Of a DNA stretch of 64,000 nt, positions 36,066 to 47,886 are shown piece after piece. Made by a program: the position numbers and the translations under genes. This stretch comes from Argentina anserina (lineage: Eukaryota; Streptophyta; Magnoliopsida; Rosales; Rosaceae): the NCBI RefSeq assembly GCF_933775445.1, contig NC_065876.1, positions 1,612,001 through 1,676,000 of the forward strand, read 5' to 3'. Under the pieces are notes generated by a model. That model was not told the DNA's origin. It did not search any database and saw only the letters and a program-made list of their open reading frames with translations. How positions within the stretch are numbered: the first letter of the stretch is position 1; every line of letters starts with the position of its first letter.

Positions 36066-37486
36066 GACAAATAATAGTTAATTTTGGGCCAATGAGGCCT
36101 TTTCTGGCCTTGCATTTTTCTGTGATAGCCTGACAGGCCCATCAACTCTTTATAGCCCATGCATGATCAACAACGCGGGAGTAACTAGTTCATATTCATT
36201 AGGTTCATGACTTCATGAAAAGCCAACTCTTCGTCTGACTCTACCTTCCAATGTTTGTTTAAATTTCAATAATAAGATTAATTAATATATACCCCATGAC
36301 ATTTGGATAAAAGTACATATATGAACGTAAATACGTAATATACACGAGTTTAGCGGTTTATCAATTACTTGTTTGTAGAAAGTATACGAATCCTCAAATC
36401 TAAGACTTCATTTTAAAGCTTTTAGCTGTTCTTGAAAGGCGAAAGATTGTTTGGGTATGGATCAAATCATGAAAATTGATCACCAAAAACTAAAAGGGAA
36501 GATTAGGAGTAGTGGGGTGGGTACATACATTGTCCTCTGTCGTTAATCGTTATGGTTATGAGCTTTAGGCAAATTAAATCAGACAGCCAGCTAGTGCTGA
36601 AAGAATCGCAATTGGAGCATATATGTGTGGTGCTAAAAGACGAACGTAATATGGTGGATTGATATGAAGGAAAATGCAACCCGAATTACACCATCTAATT
36701 ATTGTCCAATTAATTAAGAAGAAGATGCTATTTGCATGTCCACAATCCACTTCAAAAATCTAACTTTATTGAACAAACAATGTGAATGGTTACTCATTTT
36801 TTCGAAAGATATGTGGACCAATATGTTTTAGAAAGATCTAATTAATTATTGTTTAGAAAAGAGAACGTATTTTACAAATAAAAGCAAATTAAGAAAAGAG
36901 GGGGCTTCACGTTTTGCATGTACACACCCTCTCATGCATAGTCTCACGATGGGAGATATTCTTTTTGCTTAAAAAAGGAGTTGCGATTGATGTTCTTTAC
37001 CTGTGAGTTGTAGTTGCAAATCTTGAAATCTATATATGTACCAGAATCGCAGTTCATGAACTCTCTTTGGTATTGATAAATGTTACTATTTTTGTACATA
37101 GATGTCGTGTATAAATTTACTTATTGGAAAAAAAAAGTGGAATCTTGAATCCCATCATATATGCGATTGTATTGCGGTTGTTTCTTGCCCAGGATGTGGC
37201 AGAAAACCTTCATGGAATTATTGGCAAAAACGTTTAAAACGATTTTTCGATCTACTAATGATATATAAGTATAAACCCCAATATAATATGCTAAACCCTA
37301 TTGATACACGTTCTTATGCTTGCCTTAGTCTCAGATGGCTGAAAGCCTAGAAGTTAAGATCTAGTATTCGATCGCCCGAGAGCACAAATTAGTTTACTTG
37401 TTCTTTTCTTTCTTTCTTTTATGTTGTGAGATAATGGCAACTATAGGAATACACCATTTGGTTGCAACATTAATGTCAAAATGCAA

Positions 37487-37490
<4 letters not shown>
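36066..37490. other. Intergenic, no gene recognised
   Basis: AT-rich. The 82-residue open frame at 37102-37350 (MSCINLLIGKKKW) begins with ATG but matches no family I know and has no supporting context. Confidence 0.25.
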
Positions 37491-37518
<28 letters not shown>

Positions 37519-37521
<3 letters not shown>

Positions 37522-37904
37522 TTCATATTCACTCTGAAATTACAGAGTGAAGTTTCAATTTTGGCATACTTTTCGGTCAAATTTTTCACCATAAGCGATT
37601 CAATATTGAGTTATGCTATTCAAGATCATCTCTACAAAATTTCATCTAATTCGGACATCGTTAAGGTATTGAAATTAGATTAAATCAATGAATGAATTAA
37701 AACTGTTCAACGTGAACCGTTCATGTAAATCTCAATTTTGAAAGCTCAAACCATTGTCAAATTAGATGAAACTTTATAGAGATGATCTTGAATACCATAT
37801 TTAAATATTGAATTGCTTATAGTGAAAAAATTTGACCGAAAAATGTGCTAAAATTGAAACTTCACTCTGTAATTTCAGAGTGAAGCTTCACTCTAAATGG
37901 GGAA
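37519..37904. mobile_element. Foldback element with palindromic ends (about 385 bp)
   Basis: Two arms of roughly 150 bp are inverted repeats of each other (for example GAGTGAAGTTTCAATTTT on the left, inverted on the right at about 37850-37870). Near each outer end lies a 24-bp near-palindrome with the core CTCTGAAATTACAGAG. It is flanked on both sides by TA runs, so any TA target duplication is hidden. No coding sequence. Confidence 0.75.
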
Positions 37905-37926
37905 TATATATATATATATATATATA

Positions 37927-39748
37927 CATGGGCGGATCTCATGTGTTAGGTGGGGGGGACTGAAGCATCCCCAGCCAATAGGGGAAAAAAAAACACCCGG
38001 TACTAATTTTTTTAGATGTGTATAGACTTAGCATCCCTAAATTACCCTCAATTTCCCATTGTATTATACCATATACTGAATAATTAAAATAGAATAGACC
38101 CTATGTGAAATCACCCAATTCCCCTCTTCAACTCTTATTCTTCTTCGACCCCAAATCTTAAATCCCTAAAATCTCCAAACACAAATTTAACCAGTAATTT
38201 GATTTATTTCCACCTACATGGTCCTCTAGTCCTCCACCAGACCACCACTGTAGGTGCATGGCGCCGACCTTCATCCACAATTTGATCTGGTGATTGACTG
38301 ACTGGTGATGGTGAGTAGTGATTTTGCAAGGGTGTTGTTCCTGCATCATTCTAAGTCTTCTTACAGAAGTTTCAGGGCCTCATTAAGATCGTTTCTCACT
38401 CCCTCTCGTCTAGTCCCTCCTCGTAACTTCGTAAGCTCACTAAATCCAACTTTTAGTTTGTAAAAATATTGAATTTTTCTGATTTTTTAATTTTATGGTG
38501 ATTCAAGATAGGAAATCTAGTAATTCATTACTTGATTTACTTCATTTTTCTAACAGAATTTACTTCCAGTTCCAGAGACCAGAATATAGAGAATCATCAA
38601 TTCATCATCCAACATTCTAACAAACTGAGCAACAGAGCATGTAAGAAATTTTATTGATGTTTTCTTCTTAAAGTAATGTTTACTGATTTGAAATTAGTGT
38701 CTTTAGTGATGAAGATGTGCTTGTTTTATAACTGTAGTTATTTCATCTATTGTGAAAACTGAAAACTAGTATTGGCAGTAATGAGCATGATGTTGTGATA
38801 TTGAATTGTTTCGAATTGTGCTATATCGCCTATGTGCATTTATCAATTTGGTAGTTGTAATGTTAGTAGTTGTCTAATATATGCATTGGTATTCAATGAT
38901 TATAGGTTATTACTCTAAGATCTAAAAAATATCAGACCCTCTGCCAAAATCGAAGCGATTAAAAGAAATTACTTCATGGTTTTCAAGGGTTGTTGAGTCC
39001 AGAAGTTCCAATTTGAATTCTACTCCTTCCATTACTTCTCCAAATTTTAATGATGAACCACAACCTTCAAGTCATTTTCCATTGCCCAACTCTCAACCTT
39101 TAGAGCCACCAAATAAGATTAATGCTCTTCAACGTGATCCTGGATTACGTTGTCCGATTTGGGAATGGCCAGTGGATGAGCAAGATAGAGTTCGAAAAAC
39201 CTACATTTCATGAAGAAGTTTTATCCTGAAGATTTTGATGATGGTGAAATGTTTACTCTTCAATCAGAGTGTGCATATTATGAGAAAGATATGCGACGTG
39301 ATCCAAAGTTCCAGAAATTAGAATCCATTGCTGATTTGTGCCACACTTTGGTTATAACAAGGAAGTCTGAATTTTTTCATATGCTTTATAGATTGATTGT
39401 TTAGTTTTGACTATTCATGTTTCTACGGCAACAACTGCAATGACATTTTCAGCTATGAACATCATCAAGAATAAACTTAGAAATAAGATGGGAGATGAGT
39501 TTCTTGGTGATTGTATGGTCCTTCATATTGAGAAAGAGTATGCTGAGTCTATAGGTAATGATGAGGTAATAAGAGAGTTTGAGGAACTATCGACTCGTAT
39601 AGTTAAATTTAGATAATTTAATTTTTTTGTCGTATCCATTTTTATTTCAATTAATAAAATTATTTGGCACTATCGATATTTTCACTATTTTCTTTTTATT
39701 TAGTTTAAAATTTCAAGCATCTCCAATTTAGTCATTCTAAATCCGCCA

Positions 39749-39750
<2 letters not shown>
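37927..39750 (+). mobile_element. Internally deleted hAT transposon with transposase remains
   Basis: A 1.8-kb element. The left end CATGGGCGGATCTC and inverted right end CGTGGCGGATTTAG belong to the same end family as the MITEs at 7379, 18975 and 21442. Any target duplication is masked by TA repeats on both sides. It carries pieces of a hAT transposase of the TTF/ZMYM1-like type (see 38930-39616) and is the only family member here with coding remains. Confidence 0.8.
38930..39616 (+). pseudogene. hAT-family transposase remnant (N-terminus and dimerisation domain only)
   Basis: Three adjoining open frames. The first (to 39213) has a basic N-terminus (LPKSKRLKEITSWFSRVV) and then DPGLRCPIWEWPVDEQDRVR, like the start of TTF/ZMYM1-type plant hAT transposases. 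It is joined directly to late sequence: FYPEDFDDGEMFTLQSECAY, LCHTLVITRKSEFF and then, after a stop at 39404, VSTATTAMTFSAMNIIKNKL, the conserved hAT C-terminal dimerisation motif, ending near EELSTRIVKFR at 39616. The catalytic middle (several hundred residues) is missing, with a likely deletion junction at about 39205. It cannot be an active transposase. Confidence 0.82.

Positions 39751-39822
<72 letters not shown>
39751..39822. repeat. (AT)36 microsatellite
   Basis: A perfect 72-bp AT run directly at the right end of the hAT element. Confidence 0.95.
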
Positions 39823-39824
<2 letters not shown>

Positions 39825-42800
39825 TCATTTGTTGTACGTGAATTCGGTGATATCACATCTCACAGTAGCTAGCCCATATAACAAATAAACGGATCTAGGG
39901 TTTCTATGTGTATGCATTTCTCACTTGATCGATTGTCTTCACGCATTTCAGGTATATAAAGATGATCGATCGATTGAGTAGGCACACACTATTAATCGGG
40001 CCAGTTCGCATCCTCACAAGGATACGAATCGAATTTCTTTAATTTATGCTAGAGTCGAGCTGGTAGCTAGCTAGATATCACCAACTTCTTGACAAAGATG
40101 CTAGGCTAGGGTTGCAATGAAGCGCGATCTATCTGTGGTTGACTTATCCTAATGCATGCAGACGTACATGCACTGCCGACTCGATCAATCTTCTGCTCAA
40201 ATATGTAGCATACAATATACAATCGTGATGATCGATGTAATTTGTTAGTTTTTATACTTTCTGGCTAATGTTTAATCGGCCATTTTATGTATGCGAGTAG
40301 TCGACTTTTGATTTCCTGATTGACAACCACATGTGTGCTTGTCCTTCCTCGACCAGTTCAGTATTCTAATTGGTGACAAAATTGCATTCCATAGCTTACG
40401 TATACTGATCGATCTTAACCAGCTTAATTTTTTTTGCTTACAGTGATATTATGATATATATGATTAATTTGCTTATTTTACTTGTTGATAGATAATTAAC
40501 CAGTTTGTTTTGCTTACATTGATATAATGATATGATGCAGTCCTGATATGATTTTATGATACGAAATGGTGGTGGCTCGTCATGCCTGGCCGGTAACTGT
40601 GCCTATCCAGTGCGCACGCTTCAATTCCACAACCCCCCAAAAGTTCAAAACACCCACTCATGTTTACTCTACTTATGTATCTATGACTCAAGTGTTTTGT
40701 TTACATCTGATCATCGTAAAGTCAGAGTTGGGCTTCTTTAAACTCTCAGATCGAATATATTATTTCAAAGATGCAAAAGTTTAAACCGATTCGAATGCTA
40801 ACTAACAATATACATGTCAGATTGAGAGCGGACGTCTCTAGTGCTAACGACGTTCTAGACACACTAGACATATAAAAACTTCTCAATTTAGAAAATTATA
40901 TCAATGTAATAAGAGTATGCACACGTTTTATCGTTCAAAACCGAGACTCAAGGGTGCTCCAACATCTAATCAACGCACATTCACTATACACAATATACAA
41001 TATACAAGATATATGAGATTTACAATTTGGTTTTGATTAACAATTAACATTCACACAAGCTCATAGTAAAGATGAATGGATAAGAAAGATGCAAGAACGA
41101 TCTATATGTTCATGTTGGTTCTACTGTATTCATAACATGTTTGGAAGACATATGCAAAACATCATATTTAGTCAAGATGAATGTGCAGCCTAATTAAGGG
41201 ACACTGAACTCTTTTAAGTCACTTTCTTATATAAAGAAACATATCCTCTATGACCAGAATCCCCTATCAATCATGCATAAATTAGATGATTCGCGACTTC
41301 ACTAATTTAGACATAACCAATGCATAAAGAACTTTGAAGTTGGACTGAATAACACATAACTCAATCTCTAACTTCTGAAACAATGCTTGATATCAAGACT
41401 CACTCTTGTGTTATCTCAATACTAGATGCCATACGAATCTAATAACCCTAGCATGCATTCTAGAATCACTCAATACGTAAAGATAAATCATCCACAAACT
41501 TTTTAGTCATGTATGCATACGCCATGTTATAAATCAAGAATCCTAAAAACCTAAACATATGGAAATCGTAAAACAAGCAAAATCTTACTTCAATCTAACA
41601 TGAAATCAAAATAACCAAAGAACAAACTCTAAAAAGAAATACATTCTATAAAACCAAAAGAGAATTTGGCATAGACAAAGAATAAGAGGTTACAACATTG
41701 TAATTGATCACTAGAACAAAGAGGTGAAATCGGTGATGATGATGATGATGATAGCTTCTTGTCGAAAGGCCTCTTGATCTCCAAGGGTTGAAACACATGG
41801 TTAGACTAAAAGGAATGAAGGTGTGTGAGCTATGTGTTTTATGAAAAGTTGTGATGCAAAACTCAAATTCATCCTGCCTCCTATATATAGGAACGACAAG
41901 CATATGTTATCCCTTCTCCAAATAACCTTCAACCAATCATAAGAGAGTATAATCTAAATCCTAAAGGGAAACAACATCTTAGATGCGTCATACTCCTTAT
42001 CCTTCTCATATGATCTGATTCATTCCTTATGCAACTAGATGTCTTGTATGACTTGGATTCAACTTTCTTTTCCTTCTATGTCGTGCACTTATTCAATATT
42101 AAAGGAGTTGGGTTTTATCCACCGATTATAGCTCTTATGATCTTCTATAATCATCTCATCAAATTCGTAGCAAATCCATGCAAGAAAGCTACCCCAGTCG
42201 ACTTAGGATTCATTCTTGGACTTGGACTTCTTTTCCTAATCCAATTTGGACTTCTTCTTGCAAGATGACTTCTCTCTCTCGGCCTCATTCAATTTCCTTC
42301 TCCAACTAGAAAAATGTTTCCTAGTTAAACTTGGATTCTTGGCTCTTGCACGGCCTCTCTTCTCTAGTTATCTTCTTTGTCGATTCTTTCACTTTTAAAA
42401 ACCTAAAACACAAAAGTAAGTCAAATTGATAAAGATAAGGGAAATAACATGTCAAAATGTAGATAGTAATGTCCTAAAATGTAGACAATTTACGTTGATC
42501 AAGTGCACTAAAAGCACGGACGTCGGCGCTTTCTCCGGAATCCAACCAACCCGATGATGTTTCTCTTGCCGAACCAAGCCTAGGACCATCCTTAACGACG
42601 TCACCAAGAAGATGAAGGCCAAAGAGATCGAGCTCGAAGGTTTAAGGAGCTAACTCACCGGAAAATTCATACTCGATTAACATCGACTGCAAATTGGTAG
42701 CCGGTGAATCCACCGACAAGTAAAAGCTCCAAATCGTGGCCCAAATTTTGTTTGGCAAGAAAAGAGCCGTTGAAGGTGCTGGATTCCGATGAAAACATGA

Positions 42801-44214
42801 ATATCCACACTTTTGCGGGGGTGCGAACATCTTCTTCTAATCGTTTTCGTATATATATATATATTTATATATGAAATTGATAAAACTATGAAATCATATC
42901 AGAATAATCAGATGTTTGAGTGATCGATTTGAAAGGTTAATATGTAAATTCGTGAAAATAAGCTCAATTGGATATGTCGCTTTGATTTGCCAACATTTTA
43001 AAAGATCAGTGTCTACAGCTACAGTAATACCAGCTGACATAATATAGTTAATTAGCCATTAAAAATTTCTTGTCGCTATAACAATGCATAGATCTTTCTC
43101 CACAAGGAATTCTTTAGTTAAAAGCAGATTAGATTTGAAGAGCATCTTATTGACGTTGTTGTAATAATTGTATTCGATTTGATGCAAAGAGAAGAGAGAA
43201 ATATGGCCATTTTAGATAAGAGGAGGAGTGGAAGGAATACTAATAAGAACCGGATCTTAGATTAGACAGGAGTTGTTGTTCACAGTACTCTGGGGTCCTA
43301 GCAGACCTGTCTTTAAGTATCCAAGTGGACCCGCTAAAATCACAAGTTAGCATCTAAAATTAGTTGGTCACACTAAGCTCTCATGATCGAACACCAGAGT
43401 TTCTAGTGATTCTGGTCATAATCGATCCAGATCGAATCACATTTAACGTTAATTGCTATCGACAGAATTGCAGTTGAGATATTATTTCCAAACTAAACAT
43501 ATGGTTAGTGATTTTCACAGAAAATGATTAAAGAATCTAGGGTTTAGTATGAGAGCGTGGAATTTTGAGTTTGATTTCCACTAAACACCAATCAGTGAAA
43601 TATAGTGTGCCACGTTTACAGTATGGAGAAAAAATTATAATAAGACTAAGAGACATATGGGTAACCTCCTTTACTCTATTTCATCGAAAAAAAACCTCCT
43701 TTACTCATTAAAAACAAGAATTAACTACCTGTCGTTTTGACAGTATATTCGGACGTGTGAGCCCTTGATTAGTCGACAAGACGACATCGATGACTGTTGT
43801 TGGCTCTGGTACTGTATATCATAATATTCAAAGCCGAAGGTCCTGGCTTGAAAATTTTGGTAGCGACTGGTAAACCCAGAAGGGCTCTGCTGAAAATGCT
43901 CTCTGTTTTCTAAAGCTAGCTAGTTGTATTACACCAAGCACACTAAGCTACCAAGGTGGATTGATATGTTTTATATAGCTACCTTCTAGGGTTAGGGTTA
44001 GGCACCAACCAAATACAGACATAACCATTTTCGTTTTTCTTTCCCTTTTATTAAACACTTACGTTTTCTTTCTGGTTTTTAGTGACTGAGCTGTATATAT
44101 ATATAATTATATATAGCTAGCTTGCTTGCAAGTACTGCAAGGTTTCTTCAACCCCCTATTCTATCAAGCCGACTACAAAAAGCCGATTTGTAGGGCTTGA
44201 CTCCGAAGAAATTG
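39823..44214. other. Intergenic, possible old LTR in reverse orientation
   Basis: No gene recognised over 4.4 kb. About 40.9-42.5 kb reads like a retrotransposon LTR on the minus strand (a TATA-like CCTATATATAGGAGG read inward near 41880, CT-rich tracts), but I could not find paired ends or a target duplication. The GAT repeat at about 41735-41752 is a short microsatellite. The right end holds the mini zinc finger promoter with TATATATATATA at about 44094-44105. Confidence 0.3.
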
Positions 44215-44511
44215 ATGAAGAAACAGCAAGTGGTAGTCAAAAGAGATGGATCGTCCAGGAGGAGCTCAAGCAGCACTTCATCTTCTGTGGTCAGAACAGT
44301 GAGGTACGGGGAGTGCCAGAAGAATCACGCAGCAAATATCGGAGGGTACGCGGTGGATGGATGCAGAGAATTCATGGCCAGTGGGGAGGAGGGCACGGCG
44401 GAGGCGCTGACATGTGCTGCCTGCGGCTGCCACCGGAACTTTCACCGGAGGGAAGTGGAAACTGAGGTTGTTTGTGAGTATACTCCACCCAATAATACTT
44501 ATCAACGGTAA
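44215..44511 (+). CDS. MIF1: Mini zinc finger protein (MIF1-like, ZF-HD family)
   Basis: An intronless gene of 98 codons. The ATG at 44215 ([16 protein letters not shown]) is preferred; the frame stays open upstream but without another ATG, and At MIF1 starts alike. After a serine-rich linker comes the ZF-HD zinc finger: [29 protein letters not shown], then [20 protein letters not shown], with the Cys and His ligands complete. There is no homeodomain, which defines the MIF class. MIF proteins dimerise with ZF-HD transcription factors and keep them from binding DNA, and in Arabidopsis alter hormone responses and meristem development. It lies between the MYB and GASA genes, as At1g74660 does between At1g74650 and At1g74670 by my recollection. 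Confidence 0.95.
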   Translation: MKKQQVVVKRDGSSRRSSSSTSSSVVRTVRYGECQKNHAANIGGYAVDGCREFMASGEEGTAEALTCAACGCHRNFHRREVETEVVCEYTPPNNTYQR

Positions 44512-46022
44512 TTGTGCCTGCTTTCGTAATTGAATCGTGTGTATATGACTGAATGAAGAAGGGCCTTTGATATCTCTGAAAGTAGTTAACTGATTGATGC
44601 CAAAGATTGTGAATTCTGGTTTCATTTGCCAACCTCTATATATGTACGTATATGAGTAAGATGAAAAATCAGACTTTGATTTGATTGTCTAAAGGAAAAG
44701 TTTCTCTATATTCATGTTCTACATGTTCGCATGTCTCTTCCTTATTAATAACCTTTACATTCATGAATTCCTTTTGTTTCCTTCCTTTATCTCCGAATTT
44801 GAATTCTATCTACATGCCATGGACATTGAAATAGAGCTAGCACGCCCAGTGCAGAAATGTATAGTCAGCAACTTCTACTAGTGCAGAAGCCTAAACCTGG
44901 TTATACTACTACTTCTTTCCTCGTGTATGATCTTGATAACTTACACAAAACATTTTCATACCAAAGTGTGCGGTATAAAGAAAATTCATCCTTATAACAA
45001 CATGTGTATTATATTGCTATATTTTCAGAAAGGCCCACACATCCAATCATGCTATATTCAAAAGCTCAACAAAGTTTAATAGCTTGTTCAAGCCGCCTAA
45101 TTAGCTTTAATTCAGAAACAAAAACAGAAACTATATAGTCCATATACTGTTATAGTATGGTGGTGTTCCTCCTCCTCTACTTTTCGGTTGTCAGTGGAAT
45201 TAATTTGTTGGAACTAAATAGAAGATAACATATTTATAGTGTTGATTAGTTGAAAGAATGCTCAAATGCTCAATATATTAAAGATATTGGAGATCAAGTG
45301 GAAACTCTTTTGAGTGTCCTTACTTATTAATTAGTCACATTGGACCCTTACTCTTGTTTTTAATTGGCACTTGCAATGTTAAATAACTGGCTGTGCTAAA
45401 AGTGATATGGCAGAATTGTATACAATATAGGCTTTCTTCAAATTAGTTGTGCACTGCAGTCTGCAGGTAGCTATATTTATTATTCTAAACTCTTAGCTAG
45501 GCAGCTTCCTCCACATGAGGTTCTCTCTTCCTCTACGTACTACCCTAACCGCCATGGATTTGTGGGAAGTTCTAGTTAATCAAGACTTGAGTAAGGGGAT
45601 GCCTGAAGAATAAAGTAGCCCCTACTAATTACATCATGTGTAATACAGTGTGTGTATATATATATATCGGGAATTTGACTAAAGAAGGGTACACCTCTAG
45701 AGTGAGGATGAATTTCTGATTATATGTATATGTAATTAAACTCGATCAGAGCTTAGGATGCCGGCTATAGGATCCCATGCGTGTTTTCATCCAAAGTACT
45801 GTAACAGATAATTTGATTTTCTTACAACCACATTGCCATTGTTAGACTTTAAGAACTGAAATTAAGTTTTTGGAGAAGACAAGAGTGTATATATGCAACC
45901 AGATTATCAGAGAATGATCCTGTTCTCTTTTCATCCAAGCCAGCAACCAATCTGGTTGGGTCGTGTCTTCTGTTAAAGACCATTGGTTTCGCATATTTAA
46001 ATAAATTCTCGCTTGAAAGTCA
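44512..46022. other. Intergenic, 3' of the mini zinc finger gene
   Basis: AT-rich; 3'UTR and spacer. No further gene recognised. Confidence 0.3.
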
Positions 46023-46031
46023 TAATTTTTA

Positions 46032-47023
46032 GGCAAAAATGCCGATTTGCACTCCAAATTTGGCTGAAATTGTCAATTTGCACCATGAACTTGTATTTGA
46101 GTCAATTTACCTCCTAAACTTGGTAAAAATTGCCGATTTACACCCCGAACTTGGTAAAAATTGCTGATTTACTCTATCCGTTACATTTAATGTTTTTAAT
46201 CCAATTTTAAGTCGCATGTCATGCATTTAAGGGGCAGTATTGTCATTATATATTTATTCATATTTAATAATGAAATAAATTAATAAAATTACTTAAAAGG
46301 AACACTTGCTACAATGTTTGTTTTTTCGAAACATGTTATTGATTTATATATTTATTATTTTATGTGATATGGTATGTTAAAAGATATTAGAAAAATATAA
46401 ATAAATAAATACATTGAAAATTAAAAATAAATGTGTGTTCCAAGAGAATTACTATTCTACCATTGTGTGTGTCATAGTCTTATTTGGTTTCCTGTTAGAG
46501 ATATATTCGCATCTCTGTAATATATTAGGACTCCGAATCCTACGGGATTGTGGTTATGTAATGCCTATATATTGACCTCATTATCAATCAATAAACAGTT
46601 ACGTTCTGTTCTATTACGTCGTTATTATTCTCGTTTTGTTCCTCCTACAACAATGTGTACATATAAAAATATATTTATACCCAACACACTATATTTGAAT
46701 GGGTGGATATGTTGAATATATAATTCAAAGTAGGGTTAAGTATGTAGAAAAAAGATGTAAATAAATAATTTGATTAACAAAATAATCCTCATTTTAAAGA
46801 ATTTTTTATTTATTTTTAAGAAAAATATATATAGAAAATGACAACATTACCCCTCATGTGCATGACATGTGCCGCAAAATTGGATAGAAACAGTTAAATT
46901 TAACGGATGGGGTGCAAATCGGCAATTTTTACCAAGTTTAGGAGGTAAATTGACTCAAATACAAGTTCGGGGTGCAAATTGACAATTTCAGTCAAATTTA
47001 AGGTGCAAATCGGCATTTTTGCC
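46032..47023. mobile_element. Mutator-like MITE with about 130-bp inverted repeats
   Basis: A 992-bp element; both ends read inward GGCAAAAATGCCGATTTGCA, continuing with CTGAAATTGTCAATTTGCAC and a further hundred similar bases. Its flanks are TAATTTTTA (46023-46031) and TAGTTTTTA (47024-47032), a 9-bp duplication with one mismatch. It has no transposase frame. An LTR-like insert sits in the middle. Confidence 0.82.
46493..46652 (+). mobile_element. Possible solo LTR nested in the Mutator-like MITE
   Basis: A 160-bp block from TGTTAGAGATATATTCGC to TCCTCCTACAACA with LTR-like traits: TG...CA ends, a CTATATATTG segment, and AATCAATAAACAG close to a poly(A) signal. No target duplication found, so the limits are tentative. 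Confidence 0.45.
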
Positions 47024-47334
47024 TAGTTTTTATTATCTTGTTTTCTTTCTATCCCTTTCGCAATATTCTTTAATTGCGAATGTCGTCCTCTATGTTGTGC
47101 ACTTTTATGATCGACAACAGGGAGATTGGATGGAGCTACCAAAGCCTATCAAATCCTTTATAACACACACACGTATATCATTTTTGTTTATAATTATATT
47201 TAGATCGACCCAGCTCATGAATTATGATGCCTGGCCATCTTTGACTGATACTGTAATGAAAGATTCCATGCCAGATGATCGAGGCATATGAAATCATATA
47301 AAGCTGTTGCATACTCATATCAATTAGTGAGGAT

Positions 47335-47878
47335 CAATGTTCTAAATGTCTCGATATATCCTCGATATATCCCCGATATTAAGAAAATGATACGATAAGT
47401 TGTTTATCGGTCTATTATATCGGTCAACCCGAAAAATCAAGTCAAATGACGATATATCGGGTCAAACCGAGTTTGATACGAAATATCGGTGTTTTATTAT
47501 TTTATTTTTTTAAATCATGTCATTTTGAAAAAATAATTTAAAGAAAATGAAAGTTTCCTTGATAACATTCGATGACGAGAGAGTTTATAATGAATGATCA
47601 CCTCTATTTTTATTAATTAATACTATTTATGTATTTTAATTGTCAAAACAATCAAACATTTTTTATGAAGTTTATTTTAGTACATTTACTTCTATAAGTT
47701 TTAATTTTTCAAGTTTATTTGGTATATTTTGATGTATATGTTTATAAATATATTAAATGTAATTAAAAATTAGCAAAAATGATAAATCTAATATAATATG
47801 ATATATCTCGATATATCGCCGTTATATACTTATTTTACAAAACTGATACAATGCTGATAATCGCTATTTAGACCATTG
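47335..47878. mobile_element. hAT-like MITE, CAATGKTCTAAAT ends
   Basis: A 544-bp element; left end CAATGTTCTAAAT, inverted right end CAATGGTCTAAAT. Flanks GTGAGGAT and GTCAAGAT match at 6 of 8 positions. The inside is dominated by ATATATCG and CGATATATC repeats. Confidence 0.6.
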
Positions 47879-47886
47879 GTCAAGAT

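Noticed and set aside
37102..37350. 82-codon ATG frame as a gene or organelle DNA insert
   Set aside because: No match I recognise to plastid or mitochondrial proteins, and isolated among transposons.
43985..44004. Telomere-like GGGTTAGGGTTAGG upstream of the mini zinc finger gene
   Set aside because: Only two units and not the plant TTTAGGG form; no sign of an interstitial telomere array.
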